DNA from: Pseudoalteromonas luteoviolacea
Lineage (GTDB): Bacteria; Pseudomonadota; Gammaproteobacteria; Enterobacterales; Alteromonadaceae
Assembly (NCBI RefSeq): GCF_001696455.1
Contig: NZ_MAUJ01000006.1
Location: 124,001 to 188,000, forward strand
DNA: 64,000 bases
Direction: 5' to 3'
Shown here: positions 45,081-55,078 of the stretch, piece by piece
How positions within the stretch are numbered: the first letter of the stretch is position 1
How the letters are laid out: each line of letters starts with the position of its first letter
The notes under the pieces: generated by a model
Database searches by the model: none
What the model was told of the DNA's origin: nothing
Seen by the model: only the letters and a program-made list of their open reading frames with translations
Position numbers and translations under genes: made by a program

Positions 45081-46252
45081 CGTTTACTGCCTCTCGACGT
45101 TGCTTGCCTCGTGGACATTTTTGTTTCAAAGTCTATTCGCTGCAATAGGCCAGCAGCTATCGTCATAACCAGTAAACTGGATCCGCCGTAAGATACAAAT
45201 GGCAGTGTAAGGCCTTTAGTCGGTAACATGCCGGCGCTCGCACCAACGTTAACAAGCGTTTGAAAGGCAAACCAAATGCCGATCCCAAGTGCCAGATACC
45301 CTTCATATTCTTTATTTGATTTTAAAGCTTGTTGTCCGATTACAAGCGCTCTAAACACGAGGGTACCGAGCATTAATAAAACACAAATAACCCCCATAAA
45401 GCCCAGCTCTTCTGCAATGACAGCAAAGATAAAGTCATTGTGCGCTTCTGGTAGGTATTGTAACTTTTGTACACTATTGCCGAGACCTTGACCAAACCAG
45501 CCGCCTTGGCCGTATGCCATCAATGATTGAACCAGTTGATAACCCTTACCAAACGGATCCTTCCATGGCTCCAAAAATCCGACGACCCTAGCCATGCGAT
45601 AAGGCTCAAAGATAATCAGCATCACAACCAAAAATACACCCGTCAGCATTAATACAAAAAACTGCCATAATTTTGCACCTGCCAAAAAGAGCAACCCTAC
45701 CGTTGTTACAAAAATCACAACGACAGTTCCCAGGTCTGGCTGCATTAATATTAAAAAGGCATACACAGCAAAAACAACGATTGGCTTCGCAAAACCTTTT
45801 ATATTTTCTTGCACTTCTTCACGTTTTCGTACTAAGTAACCCGCGATATAACTGATGAAATACAATTTAGCGACTTCGGCAGCTTGTATCCCAACTGGGC
45901 CTACAGGGATCCACCTTTTTGCACCATTCACTTCACGACCAACCACCAGTACCAACACCAGCAATGCCATACCAAATAACAATAAATATGGGTTGAAGCG
46001 TTTCCACCATGTCATGGACACCGATGTACTCAGCCAAAACAACACCATTCCCATAATCAAAAACATGCCGTGTCGCACGATAATATGATACGGGTTGTCG
46101 TAAAGCCGCTCTGCCACTGGCATAGAAGCGCTAGTTACCATGACAAAACCGACACCGATTAAGCAAATCATCGCGTATAGCAAGGGTAAATCGAACAAGG
46201 TATCCGAGCTTTTCGACTGAAATACGTTTTTAAAATTAAGTGTCGCTATCAT
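45077..46252 (-). CDS. ftsW: SEDS peptidoglycan glycosyltransferase FtsW
   Basis: A 391-aa polytopic protein with about ten membrane helices, the septal peptidoglycan polymerase working with FtsI. SEDS family marks include NGAKRWIPVGPVGIQAAEVAK near 110-130, LMQPDLGTVVVI near 165, GQGLGNSVQKLQYLPEAHNDFIFA near 255-280 and PFVSYGGSSLL near 355. The catalytic Asp is in the HNDFI region or the adjacent loop. It is coupled with murD, sharing one base (TAATG). Length matches FtsW, and gene order separates it from RodA. Confidence 0.96.
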   Translation of the reverse strand: MIATLNFKNVFQSKSSDTLFDLPLLYAMICLIGVGFVMVTSASMPVAERLYDNPYHIIVRHGMFLIMGMVLFWLSTSVSMTWWKRFNPYLLLFGMALLVLVLVVGREVNGAKRWIPVGPVGIQAAEVAKLYFISYIAGYLVRKREEVQENIKGFAKPIVVFAVYAFLILMQPDLGTVVVIFVTTVGLLFLAGAKLWQFFVLMLTGVFLVVMLIIFEPYRMARVVGFLEPWKDPFGKGYQLVQSLMAYGQGGWFGQGLGNSVQKLQYLPEAHNDFIFAVIAEELGFMGVICVLLMLGTLVFRALVIGQQALKSNKEYEGYLALGIGIWFAFQTLVNVGASAGMLPTKGLTLPFVSYGGSSLLVMTIAAGLLQRIDFETKMSTRQATSRGSKR

Positions 46253-47571
46253 TAGAGCTCCCCAACCAATTTGGAAAACTCCTCTCCCCTAACCATATAG
46301 TTAGGATACATGTCGATGCTTGCACATGCCGGGGCCAGCAACACTATATCTCCAGCTTTTGCCTGCTTGTTGGCTTCAAAAACGGCCTCTTGTAATGTTG
46401 CAACTTTCATACTTTTATCATGAAGAGGCACAAACAAATCCGCATCTTTCCCAAAACACAAAATAGCCCGACAATGTGCTTTAAGCGGCTCAACAAGCGG
46501 AGATGTGTCTGCACCTTTGGCATCGCCCCCTAAAATAAGTACAATTTTCTCACATTCATCAATAAGGCTTTCAAGTGCCGTAACCGTAGCACCCACATTC
46601 GTTGCTTTTGAATCGTTAAAATATTGGATGCCATTTACTTCGGCAACTAATTGGCAGCGATGAGCAAGCCCACGAAATCGCGCAAACCCATGTTCAAATG
46701 CCTGTTTACGAATATTAAATGGGCTCAATAAAGCCATCACGGACAGCGCGTTAAATTGGTTGTGCTTCCCAGGAATAGATAGGCAATCTACTGGTAGATA
46801 AGGCTCGCCACTGACACTAAAGTACTCACCTTCAGAACACACTTGAATACAGTAATCTGCATTACTTAATCCCACACTCAAAGTGTGATCATGCGCTTGA
46901 TAGGTTTGCGCGTCGTCGCAGTTATACACCAATAGCTCTGTCTGTTGATGGATACGCTGTTTGGCTGCACAATACGCTCCAAAATCAGGGTATCTATCCA
47001 TATGATCCTCGGTAATATTGAGGATCATCGCACTAGCGCATTGTAAACTCCATGTTGTTTCTAACTGAAAGCTGGATAGCTCTAGTACAATGAGGTCAAG
47101 TTCTTGGTCCAATAAATCGAGTACGGAGGTGCCAATATTGCCACCTAACCCAACTCTCAAACCTGCTTCTTTGCATACTTCAGTCGCCAAACTCACAACG
47201 GTAGACTTACCATTAGATCCTGTGACTGCAACCACTGGCGTTTTATTTAGACGGGCAAACAGTTCAACATCCCCAATCACCTCTGTCCCACTGGCTATCG
47301 CCTGTACTACATATCTATCGTATAAAGGGATCCCTGGGCTAATGATGATCATATCAGTTTGGGTTAACGCAGCTTCGGCTAAAGGCCCAAATACAGCTTC
47401 ACAGTCAGGTACGTTGTGAGCGAGCCAATCAGCACCCGGTGGCACTGCTCGCGTATCAACGATCTTTGGCATGATGCCATGGCGCACTAAAAAGCGCACA
47501 ATCCCAAGCCCTGTAACACCAAGGCCAAGGATTGTAATATGTTGCTGTTTAAGCTTGTCTAAATAACTCAT
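46252..47571 (-). CDS. murD: UDP-N-acetylmuramoyl-L-alanine--D-glutamate ligase MurD
   Basis: A 439-aa Mur ligase adding D-Glu. The N-terminal ITILGLGVTGLGIVRFL is the Rossmann-like UDP-binding fold. The P-loop VAVTGSNGKSTVVSL is near 113, LELSSFQLE near 160, NITEDHMDRY near 185 and FNDSKATNVGATVTAL near 315. The final segment LLAPACASIDMYPNYMVRGEEF is typical of MurD. It lies between mraY and ftsW, with a 1-base link to ftsW and adjacency to mraY. Confidence 0.97.
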   Translation of the reverse strand: MSYLDKLKQQHITILGLGVTGLGIVRFLVRHGIMPKIVDTRAVPPGADWLAHNVPDCEAVFGPLAEAALTQTDMIIISPGIPLYDRYVVQAIASGTEVIGDVELFARLNKTPVVAVTGSNGKSTVVSLATEVCKEAGLRVGLGGNIGTSVLDLLDQELDLIVLELSSFQLETTWSLQCASAMILNITEDHMDRYPDFGAYCAAKQRIHQQTELLVYNCDDAQTYQAHDHTLSVGLSNADYCIQVCSEGEYFSVSGEPYLPVDCLSIPGKHNQFNALSVMALLSPFNIRKQAFEHGFARFRGLAHRCQLVAEVNGIQYFNDSKATNVGATVTALESLIDECEKIVLILGGDAKGADTSPLVEPLKAHCRAILCFGKDADLFVPLHDKSMKVATLQEAVFEANKQAKAGDIVLLAPACASIDMYPNYMVRGEEFSKLVGEL

Positions 47572-48654
47572 TTATCTGATCTTAAGAGTCGCCAATCCGG
47601 CCAGTACCAAAATAAAAGAAATAATCCAAAAGCGTACAATGACTCGCGGTTCAGGCCAGCCTTTTAACTCATAATGATGGTGAATAGGTGCCATTCTAAA
47701 AATACGTTGACCACGCAGCTTGTATGATCCAACCTGTAGAATAACCGACAGCGCTTCCATCACGAATACGCCTCCCATAATCACCAGTACTAATTCCTGT
47801 CTTACTAGAATCGCAATAATACCCAAGGCCCCGCCCAATGCTAATGAACCCACGTCTCCCATAAAGACCTGTGCAGGGTAGGTGTTAAACCATAAGAACC
47901 CCAATCCAGCACCCACAATGGCCGTACAAACAACTACGAGTTCGCTTGCCAATGGTATATGAGGAATATGGAGGTAATTTGAGAAGTTCACATTACCTGT
48001 CAGGTAGGCAATAATGGCTAAGGCGGCAGCGACTAAAATAGTGGGTACTATGGCCAATCCATCGAGACCATCCGTTAAATTAACAGCATTTGATGTGCCC
48101 ACAATCACAAAGTAACTCATCACAAGGTAAAATAACCCTAATTGCGGTAATACGTCTTTGAAAAATGGCACAACCAAAGAGGTTTCTGCTTCAGAGTTTG
48201 CGGTATAATACAAAAAAGCGGCAACAGATATCGCAATCACGGATTGCCAAAAATATTTCCACCTTGCAATTAGCCCTTTGCTGTCTTTGCGGATCACCTT
48301 ACGATAATCATCAACAAACCCCACAATACCCAGAGAGCCGATCACAAACAAAGTGACCCAAACATACTTATTGCTTAAGTCACCCCACATTAAAGAGCTC
48401 GTAAAAATCGCCCCTAAGATAAGTAACCCCCCCATGGTAGGAGTACCTGATTTTGACAAATGGGACTCTGGGCCATCGTCGCGGACCGTTTGGCCAATTT
48501 GCATGCGTTGTAATGCACGAATTAACTTAGGCCCAAAATACAAAGAGATAAGTAAAGCGGTTAAGATCCCTAGGATCGCGCGAACGGTTAGGTATGAAAA
48601 GACATTGAAACCACTGTAGTATTGCGTTAAATACTCTGCTAACCAAACTAACAT
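47572..48654 (-). CDS. mraY: Phospho-N-acetylmuramoyl-pentapeptide transferase MraY
   Basis: From the ATG at 48654 the protein is 360 aa, exactly the length of E. coli MraY. It moves phospho-MurNAc-pentapeptide to undecaprenyl phosphate, making lipid I. Ten membrane helices are apparent. Motifs: KSGTPTMGGLLI near 70, FVDDYRKV near 115 with the catalytic Asp pair, NLTDGLDGLAI near 190, and FRMAPIHHHYELKGW near 325 with the histidine motif. The ATG overlaps the murF stop by one base. An upstream GTG or ATG in frame inside murF adds 33 residues with no family support. Confidence 0.97.
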   Translation of the reverse strand: MLVWLAEYLTQYYSGFNVFSYLTVRAILGILTALLISLYFGPKLIRALQRMQIGQTVRDDGPESHLSKSGTPTMGGLLILGAIFTSSLMWGDLSNKYVWVTLFVIGSLGIVGFVDDYRKVIRKDSKGLIARWKYFWQSVIAISVAAFLYYTANSEAETSLVVPFFKDVLPQLGLFYLVMSYFVIVGTSNAVNLTDGLDGLAIVPTILVAAALAIIAYLTGNVNFSNYLHIPHIPLASELVVVCTAIVGAGLGFLWFNTYPAQVFMGDVGSLALGGALGIIAILVRQELVLVIMGGVFVMEALSVILQVGSYKLRGQRIFRMAPIHHHYELKGWPEPRVIVRFWIISFILVLAGLATLKIR

Positions 48655-50036
48655 TATCGGTCCCCATCTACAGAAATTTTGTGGTCTGCTATCAGGTCTG
48701 AAACCAGTAGCTCCATACGTGCACTGCGTGACCCTTTCACCAGTACAGTGCATCTTTTCGAGTCTTGACCAATGAACTCAAATAGCGCTTCAAGCATATG
48801 CTCTCGGGTCGAAAAGTGGCGATTAGGCTGCTCGAAGATCTCACTGGCATAACGGCTCAATACCCCCAATGAAAACAGTGCATCGATATCATGCTGCTGG
48901 GCATACTCTCCCACTTCTTGGTGGTAAGCTCTCGCCTCTTCACCAAGTTCAGCCATGTCTCCAAGTGCCAGAATTCGCGTACCCGGCATTTCTTTTAACA
49001 ATTCAATTGCGGCCTTTACTGAGCGCACATTGGCATTATAGGTATCATCCACCACCCGCAAATTTGGAGAGACATCGATAACATTTACACGCCCTTTGAC
49101 AACATCCATATTTTGTAAAGCTGTTGCAACATCCTCTAATGAAGCCCCCAGCGGCATAGTAATTGAGGCAGCAATCACAGCATTCATTACGTTATGCTTA
49201 CCGGGCAATGCCAGTTTTACAGGCACCGATGAGGTATCCGTGCAGAGCAAAAACTCTGCCTTACCGGTATCGTCTAACTTGACATCATCAGCCCATACAT
49301 CATGCTGGTCTTGCATTGAAAATCGTTTTATTGATTGTGTGGTTAAACCATCGACCCACATATCAGCAAAATCACTATCTTGGTTTATCACCGCAACACC
49401 GTCTGCTTTAAGACCACCAAATATCTCACCTTTGGCCTGTCCGATGCCTTCAATCGACCCAAACCCCTCTAAGTGAGATGGTGCGACGTTGCAAACCACC
49501 GCCACGTCTGGATTTGTTAAACCACTGGTGTAAGCAATCTCACCAATATGATTCGCACCCAACTCAATGACCGCGTACTCATCATCTTCTGATAATCTCA
49601 ATAGCGTGAGCGGTACGCCGATGTCGTTATTAAAGTTGCCTTTGGTTGCGAGCACCTTACCGCGTCTTGACAGAATGGCTGCGGCCATCTCTTTAACGGT
49701 CGTTTTACCCACACTACCTGTTATCGCCACCGTTTTTGGAGCAACTTGCTGGATAACCTTCTGTCCTAATTTGCCAAGCGCAATGCGCGTATCCGGTACC
49801 ACAAACTGGACTATGTCGACATCGACAGGACGAGATACGATAGCCGCAATAGCGCCTTTTTCTTTCGCTTCAGCAACAAATTTATGGCCATCAAAATTAG
49901 CGCCTTGCAGCGCTAGAAAAACTTCGTCGTTGGTTATTGTTCTTGTGTCTGTATTGATATTGGCCACAGCCAAATTCTGCCCACTAAAAGGGGCCTCAAG
50001 TACTTCTGCAAGCCAAGAAAAATTCATCTTGATCAT
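48654..50036 (-). CDS. murF: UDP-MurNAc-tripeptide--D-Ala-D-Ala ligase MurF
   Basis: A 460-aa Mur ligase attaching the D-Ala-D-Ala dipeptide made by DdlB. The P-loop VAITGSVGKTTVKEM is near 105, ELGANHIGEIAYTS near 155, LPGKHNVMNAVIA near 275 and VVDDTYNANVRSVKAAIELL near 325; all fit MurF. The start overlaps the murE stop by 4 bases. An ATG nine bases further in (MNFSWL) is also possible. Length is in the family range of 450-470. Confidence 0.96.
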   Translation of the reverse strand: MIKMNFSWLAEVLEAPFSGQNLAVANINTDTRTITNDEVFLALQGANFDGHKFVAEAKEKGAIAAIVSRPVDVDIVQFVVPDTRIALGKLGQKVIQQVAPKTVAITGSVGKTTVKEMAAAILSRRGKVLATKGNFNNDIGVPLTLLRLSEDDEYAVIELGANHIGEIAYTSGLTNPDVAVVCNVAPSHLEGFGSIEGIGQAKGEIFGGLKADGVAVINQDSDFADMWVDGLTTQSIKRFSMQDQHDVWADDVKLDDTGKAEFLLCTDTSSVPVKLALPGKHNVMNAVIAASITMPLGASLEDVATALQNMDVVKGRVNVIDVSPNLRVVDDTYNANVRSVKAAIELLKEMPGTRILALGDMAELGEEARAYHQEVGEYAQQHDIDALFSLGVLSRYASEIFEQPNRHFSTREHMLEALFEFIGQDSKRCTVLVKGSRSARMELLVSDLIADHKISVDGDR

Positions 50037-51499
50037 GCACTTTCCCCCTCTAAAATTGCTCTCACTAAACTTCTATCGCAGAAGTTCAGTTTTTTATTTC
50101 CAATAATTTGATAGTCCTCATGACCTTTGCCGGCAATGAGAATGACGTTGTCAGCATCTGCCTGCTCAATGGCAAGTTGAATGGCTAAAGCCCTATCAGG
50201 TTGCACAACAGCATACTCGGGATTACTGAGCCCAGCCTTAATATCATTAATAATTGTTAATGGATCTTCACTGCGAGGGTTATCACTTGTAATGACGATT
50301 TTATCGGAGAACTGCTCTGCTGCTTTGGCCATCAACGGACGCTTACCTTTATCGCGATCTCCCCCGCAGCCAAATACGCAGGTGACTTTACCAGGTACAT
50401 GCTGCTGCAGAGCTTGTAATGCCAGCGCAAGTGCATCTGGTGTATGCGCATAATCAACAATACAAGTTGGCTTACCGTTTTGCTTAAATGCTTGCATTCG
50501 ACCATCTACAGGCTCGATTTTGTTTACCGCGACCTGTAATTGACTCAAGCTAAATCCTTGAACCAGCATGCAAGCCAATGCCGCACAGAGGTTGTATAAA
50601 TTAAATAAACCAAATAGCTGCGTGGAAATTGTTGCCACACCCCAGGAGGTATTTAGCTCGAACGAGATGCCATTTTGATGATAAGTAACGTTAGTAAAAA
50701 ACACATAGCGCTCAAATTGGCCCTGTTCAGGCTGTTTACCATATAAAACGCACTCGCTAGGAGATAGCTCCGTTAACCATTGCTGAGCATAGTCATCATC
50801 AATGTTCAGTACTTTGTGTTTAGCGCCACACTCTGTAAACAAACGCTTTTTCGCATTTGCGTAGCTTTGCATATCACCATGGTAATCTAAGTGATCGCGG
50901 CTTAGGTTGGTAAATACCGCGATATCAAAATCAACCTGCTCTGTGCGACCTTGAACAATACCATGAGAAGACACTTCCATTGCAACTAGCTGATATTGTG
51001 TTAATAAACTAGAAAAAATACGCTGAAGGTCAACCGCTGAGGGGGTCGTATTATTCAGTGGTGTTAAGGCCTTTGGACTGCCATAACCTAAAGTGCCGAT
51101 CACTGCGCTATCCTGACCACATAAGGTAGCCAAATTAGCGATCATCGCAGTAGTCGTCGACTTTCCATTCGTTCCAGTCACCCCAATGACATTCAATTGA
51201 CGACTTGGCTGCTGATAAAAATCGGCGGCAATATCCGCCAATTTACTTCTCAGGTTAGGTACCTTAATCACTTCAACCGCAGAGTCTACGATTTCAGAAT
51301 CATCCTCTACTAAAATGCACACAGCCCCATTGTCAATTGCTGAGGCGATAAATCGATGGCCGTCAAGTTGGTGGCCACTTATCGCGATAAAACAATCACC
51401 ACGGCATACTTCTCGGCTGTCTAAGCGCAGCTCTTGCACTTCAATCTGCGCAACTTTGACATCGTATTTCGCAAGCACCTTCGCCAGATCACGCATCAT
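50033..51499 (-). CDS. murE: UDP-MurNAc-L-Ala-D-Glu--meso-diaminopimelate ligase MurE
   Basis: About 488 aa from the ATG at 51499. Adds meso-DAP to the stem peptide. The P-loop VIGVTGTNGKSTTTAMIA is near 105, VAMEVSSHGIVQGR near 175, YAHTPDALALAL near 345, and the DAP-specificity motif DNPRSEDP near 405, so the diamino acid is meso-DAP rather than lysine. The longer frame from 51547 lies entirely inside ftsI; GGAG precedes the ATG-ATG at 51499 by 8 bases. This gives an 11-base overlap with the ftsI end. Confidence 0.96.
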   Translation of the reverse strand: MMRDLAKVLAKYDVKVAQIEVQELRLDSREVCRGDCFIAISGHQLDGHRFIASAIDNGAVCILVEDDSEIVDSAVEVIKVPNLRSKLADIAADFYQQPSRQLNVIGVTGTNGKSTTTAMIANLATLCGQDSAVIGTLGYGSPKALTPLNNTTPSAVDLQRIFSSLLTQYQLVAMEVSSHGIVQGRTEQVDFDIAVFTNLSRDHLDYHGDMQSYANAKKRLFTECGAKHKVLNIDDDYAQQWLTELSPSECVLYGKQPEQGQFERYVFFTNVTYHQNGISFELNTSWGVATISTQLFGLFNLYNLCAALACMLVQGFSLSQLQVAVNKIEPVDGRMQAFKQNGKPTCIVDYAHTPDALALALQALQQHVPGKVTCVFGCGGDRDKGKRPLMAKAAEQFSDKIVITSDNPRSEDPLTIINDIKAGLSNPEYAVVQPDRALAIQLAIEQADADNVILIAGKGHEDYQIIGNKKLNFCDRSLVRAILEGESA

Positions 51500-53303
51500 T
51501 TTTTGACTCCGATAAATAAGCAACCCGTTCTTTATCCGGAGCAACATTCAACATTCTTAAAGCATTAGAAACGATCTCGGCAAACACCGGACCTGCAGTA
51601 TCACCGCCATAGTATACGTCGCCTCCCGGCTCATTAACCATCACGACGACCGCCAGCCTAGGATCACTAGCAGGTGCAACGCCTGCAAAATAACCGACAT
51701 ACTCGTCACCATACCCGCCTGCAATCGCTTTTTCTGAGGTGCCGGTTTTGCCCGCAGCGCGATAGCCATCGACTTTAATATTTGCAGCTGTACCGCCTTT
51801 TTCAAAAATAGACTCCATCATTGAAACAACGGCTTTCACATCTTTTTCTTTAAATAATCTGGTGCCTGGCTGAGGGGTATCTTGCTTTAAAATAGTCAAA
51901 GGTCTAGAAATCCCGCCAGCGCCTAATGTGGCATACAAACGCGCGACTTGGGCAGTACTGACAGAAACCGCATAACCATACGACAGTGTCGCGATTTCAA
52001 AATCAGACCAACGTCTATTTGGATAAAATAACCCAGAACTCTCCCCAATCATTAACGTGCCAGTGTCTTCACCAAATCCCACTTTCTGGTACACCCCGAC
52101 AAAGTAATCTTTTGGCAATAATTGGCTGATCTTCGCAACCCCCATATTGCTAGACACCTTTAATATATCTCTGAGCGCCATTTCCCCATGGTTTCGAGTA
52201 TCTTTAACTAAGCTGCCACCCAATCGCATCCAACCAGGAAACGTGTTAATGGTGTCTTCTGGTTCGATCACGCCGTGATCCAAGCCTGCTAATATCGCCA
52301 AAGGTTTAAGGGTTGAGCCTGGTTCGAATAAATCGGTAATCGCTCGGTTACGGCGTTTATAAGGGGCCGCATTACTCATATCATTTGGATTAAAGCTAGG
52401 GCTATTTACCATCGCTAGAATCTCACCAGTATGCACATCAACGACCATCGCAGATCCTGACGTTGCTTGGTAGGTCAACACCGCTGATTTAAGCGCACGG
52501 TATGCTATGGTCTGAATTCGAAGATCAATACTTAAGTGAATGTCCTCGGGCTCGACACGCTCTTCCTCTGACAAGACTTGCACTTCACGGCCCTGAGCAT
52601 CCTTACGGATTGTTCTTAGCCCTTCAGTGCCAGTGAGTGCTTTATCAAAGCGTTTTTCAATACCTTCAATGCCTAGGCCATCAATGTTGGTAACACCGAG
52701 AATATGTGCTGCGATCTCGCCACTTGGATAAAAACGTTTTGATTCATCCAGTAAGTGAATACCTGGTAAACGCATCTGTTTTATATACTTAGCCACCGCA
52801 GGGGTGACTTGGCGTTTTAAGTAAACAAATCTTCGTTTTGCATTACTGCGCAACTTTTTAGTGACCTGCTCTGCGGGTAATTGCAGTACATCAGAGAGTT
52901 CCCTCCAACGCGCTTGTTCCTGATAAAGTTTTTCCTTTCTTTGAGCTAACTGCCCCTCATTGTCTGCAAGCGCAACATGATCTTCACCATTTTTTCTTGC
53001 TTGTCGCAGCACTCGTGTCTTTAATGCTTTATCCAACGCAAGCGGATCGGCATACACACTTACCACAGGGACACTCACCGCAAGCTCTTTGCCATTACGG
53101 TCAAATATCATCCCACGCTGCACATGCAACTTTTCCATTCTCACGGTGCGTTTGGCATTCTCTGCACGCGCTTTATCAGGTTCAATAACCTGTAGGTAAG
53201 CAGCCCTTGCGATTAAAGCAACAAATACAGATACCAACATGACGCACACTAAAATAAAGCGCCAAGCAATTAAATTTTGTGATGGTTTATTGTTTGTTTT
53301 CAT
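51489..53303 (-). CDS. ftsI: Septal peptidoglycan transpeptidase FtsI (PBP3)
   Basis: A 604-aa class B penicillin-binding protein. One N-terminal membrane anchor (about 13-32), the dimerisation domain with RGMIFDRNGKELAVS near 60, then the transpeptidase domain. The three penicillin-binding motifs are visible: STLK in EPGSTLKPLAIL near 325, SSN in LKVSSNMGVAK near 380 and KTG in RAAGKTGTSEK near 510. It works with FtsW at the septum. The start overlaps ftsL by 4 bases. Length is slightly above E. coli PBP3 (588 aa). Confidence 0.97.
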   Translation of the reverse strand: MKTNNKPSQNLIAWRFILVCVMLVSVFVALIARAAYLQVIEPDKARAENAKRTVRMEKLHVQRGMIFDRNGKELAVSVPVVSVYADPLALDKALKTRVLRQARKNGEDHVALADNEGQLAQRKEKLYQEQARWRELSDVLQLPAEQVTKKLRSNAKRRFVYLKRQVTPAVAKYIKQMRLPGIHLLDESKRFYPSGEIAAHILGVTNIDGLGIEGIEKRFDKALTGTEGLRTIRKDAQGREVQVLSEEERVEPEDIHLSIDLRIQTIAYRALKSAVLTYQATSGSAMVVDVHTGEILAMVNSPSFNPNDMSNAAPYKRRNRAITDLFEPGSTLKPLAILAGLDHGVIEPEDTINTFPGWMRLGGSLVKDTRNHGEMALRDILKVSSNMGVAKISQLLPKDYFVGVYQKVGFGEDTGTLMIGESSGLFYPNRRWSDFEIATLSYGYAVSVSTAQVARLYATLGAGGISRPLTILKQDTPQPGTRLFKEKDVKAVVSMMESIFEKGGTAANIKVDGYRAAGKTGTSEKAIAGGYGDEYVGYFAGVAPASDPRLAVVVMVNEPGGDVYYGGDTAGPVFAEIVSNALRMLNVAPDKERVAYLSESKNDA

Positions 53304-53623
53304 GGCAGCTCTATCACCTGCTCTTCTTTACTTGTTGGACGCAGCATTTTCAATTGTGCTTTCGCAATTTCTTCAATTCGTGCGTGCTGCGAGTAAAACT
53401 CTTCCTCAACCAGCAAGTAGCGCCATTCGAGATCCAGTTCATCCCTTTGCTGTAACAACTGATCTTGCATAATCAATTGCTGACGAGTTGAGTGCGTTAC
53501 TTGCACCACCACCAAAGATGAGACAAAAACACTCACGAGCAACAAAAACGTCAGCTTGTTTGCCAAGATCACTTGGCAAATTTCTAAAAAAAGCTGAGGT
53601 TGGCGTTGCGTCGACTTAGCCAT
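53300..53623 (-). CDS. ftsL: Cell division protein FtsL
   Basis: A 107-aa bitopic protein of the FtsQLB complex. A short cytoplasmic N-terminus, one membrane segment near residues 20-40, then a periplasmic coiled coil rich in Q, E, R and L (QLIMQDQLLQQRDELDLEW) that pairs with FtsB. The AQLKMLRPT end is common in FtsL. Sequence conservation in FtsL is low, but size, topology and the place between rsmH and ftsI make the call safe. The ATG follows the rsmH stop directly. Confidence 0.93.
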   Translation of the reverse strand: MAKSTQRQPQLFLEICQVILANKLTFLLLVSVFVSSLVVVQVTHSTRQQLIMQDQLLQQRDELDLEWRYLLVEEEFYSQHARIEEIAKAQLKMLRPTSKEEQVIELP

Positions 53624-54559
53624 TTAGAGTTTCTCAGCAATACGTAAAACTGAGCTTCGCGATCTTGGGTTCGCTTCGATTTCAGCTTTGCTTGGTTTAA
53701 TCGCCTTACCAATCGCTTTTAAAGTCAAATTTTTATTAAGCTGTTCATCGGTAAGTGGTAACCCGCGTGGAACGGCTTCTCCCTTACTTTGCTTTTTAAT
53801 AAACTGCTTAACGATTCTATCTTCCAGTGAATGGAACGAAATCACGACCAAACGACCACCCGGTCTGAGTACATCTAACGCCGCGGTGAGCGCAGTTTGT
53901 ATTTCTTCCAATTCACTGTTGATATAAATGCGAATAGCCTGAAAGGTACGAGTTGCAGGGTGCTTATGCTTGTCTTTTACTGGCACGGCTTCATCAATTA
54001 GATCTGCAAGCTGCTTAGTGGTTGTAATTTCAGTCTCTTCGCGCGTTTCTATCACTTTATGGGCAATGCGTCTGGCAAACTTTTCTTCGCCATATTTCTT
54101 GATAACATGCACCATGTCCTCAAGTTCAGCCTCAGCTAACCATTGTGCGGCACTGCGCCCAGCTTGTGGATTCATACGCATGTCTAGTGGGCCGTCTTTC
54201 ATAAAACTGAACCCTCTGTCTGCATCGTCTAACTGAGGAGAAGAGACGCCAATATCGAGCAAGATACCGTCTACCTTGCCAGTCAAACCAGCTTCTTCTG
54301 CTACCTCAGCGATATTTGAAAAGCGATTGTGTGCGATTGAGAATCTGTCATCTTGTGCAAACTTTTGCGCAGCTTTGATCGCCTGAGGATCCTGATCTAT
54401 GGCTTGTAAACGACCTTGCTCGCCTAAACGCTTCAGAATTTGACCTGAGTGGCCCCCTCGACCAAAAGTACCATCGATATAAATGCCATCTGCCTTTATC
54501 TCCAGCGCATCGAGCGTTTCGTCCATTAACACTGAGATATGTTCTAATTCTGAACTCAT
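53624..54559 (-). CDS. rsmH: 16S rRNA (cytosine1402-N4)-methyltransferase RsmH
   Basis: A 311-aa SAM-dependent methyltransferase (formerly MraW) modifying C1402 of 16S rRNA. Motifs: HISVLMDETLDAL at the start, DGTFGRGGHSGQILKRL near 30-45 for SAM binding, LLDIGVSSPQLDDADRGFSF near 100, and VISFHSLEDRIVKQF near 240. The C-terminus with NPRSRSSVLRIAEKL is family-typical. It lies 22 bases downstream of mraZ and touches ftsL. Confidence 0.97.
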   Translation of the reverse strand: MSSELEHISVLMDETLDALEIKADGIYIDGTFGRGGHSGQILKRLGEQGRLQAIDQDPQAIKAAQKFAQDDRFSIAHNRFSNIAEVAEEAGLTGKVDGILLDIGVSSPQLDDADRGFSFMKDGPLDMRMNPQAGRSAAQWLAEAELEDMVHVIKKYGEEKFARRIAHKVIETREETEITTTKQLADLIDEAVPVKDKHKHPATRTFQAIRIYINSELEEIQTALTAALDVLRPGGRLVVISFHSLEDRIVKQFIKKQSKGEAVPRGLPLTDEQLNKNLTLKAIGKAIKPSKAEIEANPRSRSSVLRIAEKL

Positions 54560-54581
54560 AATTGTGAGCTACACCTGTACT

Positions 54582-55040
54582 CTATAAAGAAAAACCATCA
54601 AGATCTGAGCTCTCTTCCACGTCACCACTGCGCTCAATCTCTGTATCGAGACGCATTTGTTCGTTCCAACGAGCTTCATCCCAGATCTCAAACTTATTTA
54701 AAAGGCCAACCAACATGAGTTTTTTCCCAAGGTTGGCATAATTGCGCAAAGACGGGGCCAATAAAATTCGGCCATTTTTGTCCAACTGATATTCTGTCGC
54801 ATGCCCCAATAACATGCGCTGCCATCGCCTTACCCGAGGATTCGTATTCGACAGCTTGTGTAAGCGAGCTTCTATGTCTTGCCATTCAGAAAGCGGGTAA
54901 ACCCAAAGACAGGGTTCGTTAATCGCAATGGTACAAATCACGGTTCCCATTTCTTCAGACAGCAGCGGTTGGCGATACTTCACAGGTATCGAAAAACGCC
55001 CTTTATCATCAAGGCTAATTAAGTTCGCACCGCGAAACAT
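54582..55040 (-). CDS. mraZ: Transcriptional regulator MraZ
   Basis: A 152-aa AbrB-like DNA-binding protein that represses the dcw cluster, including itself. It holds two copies of the MraZ fold with the DxxxR motif, LDDKGRFSIP near residue 12 and LDKNGRILLAP near 90. GAGGTGG precedes the ATG. The upstream sequence contains three repeats fitting the MraZ recognition box, so autoregulation is likely. It is the first gene of the minus-strand cluster running to lpxC. Confidence 0.97.
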   Translation of the reverse strand: MFRGANLISLDDKGRFSIPVKYRQPLLSEEMGTVICTIAINEPCLWVYPLSEWQDIEARLHKLSNTNPRVRRWQRMLLGHATEYQLDKNGRILLAPSLRNYANLGKKLMLVGLLNKFEIWDEARWNEQMRLDTEIERSGDVEESSDLDGFSL

Positions 55041-55078
55041 AGCTAAACCACCTCAACGAGTAAGAAATGTACATTTTG

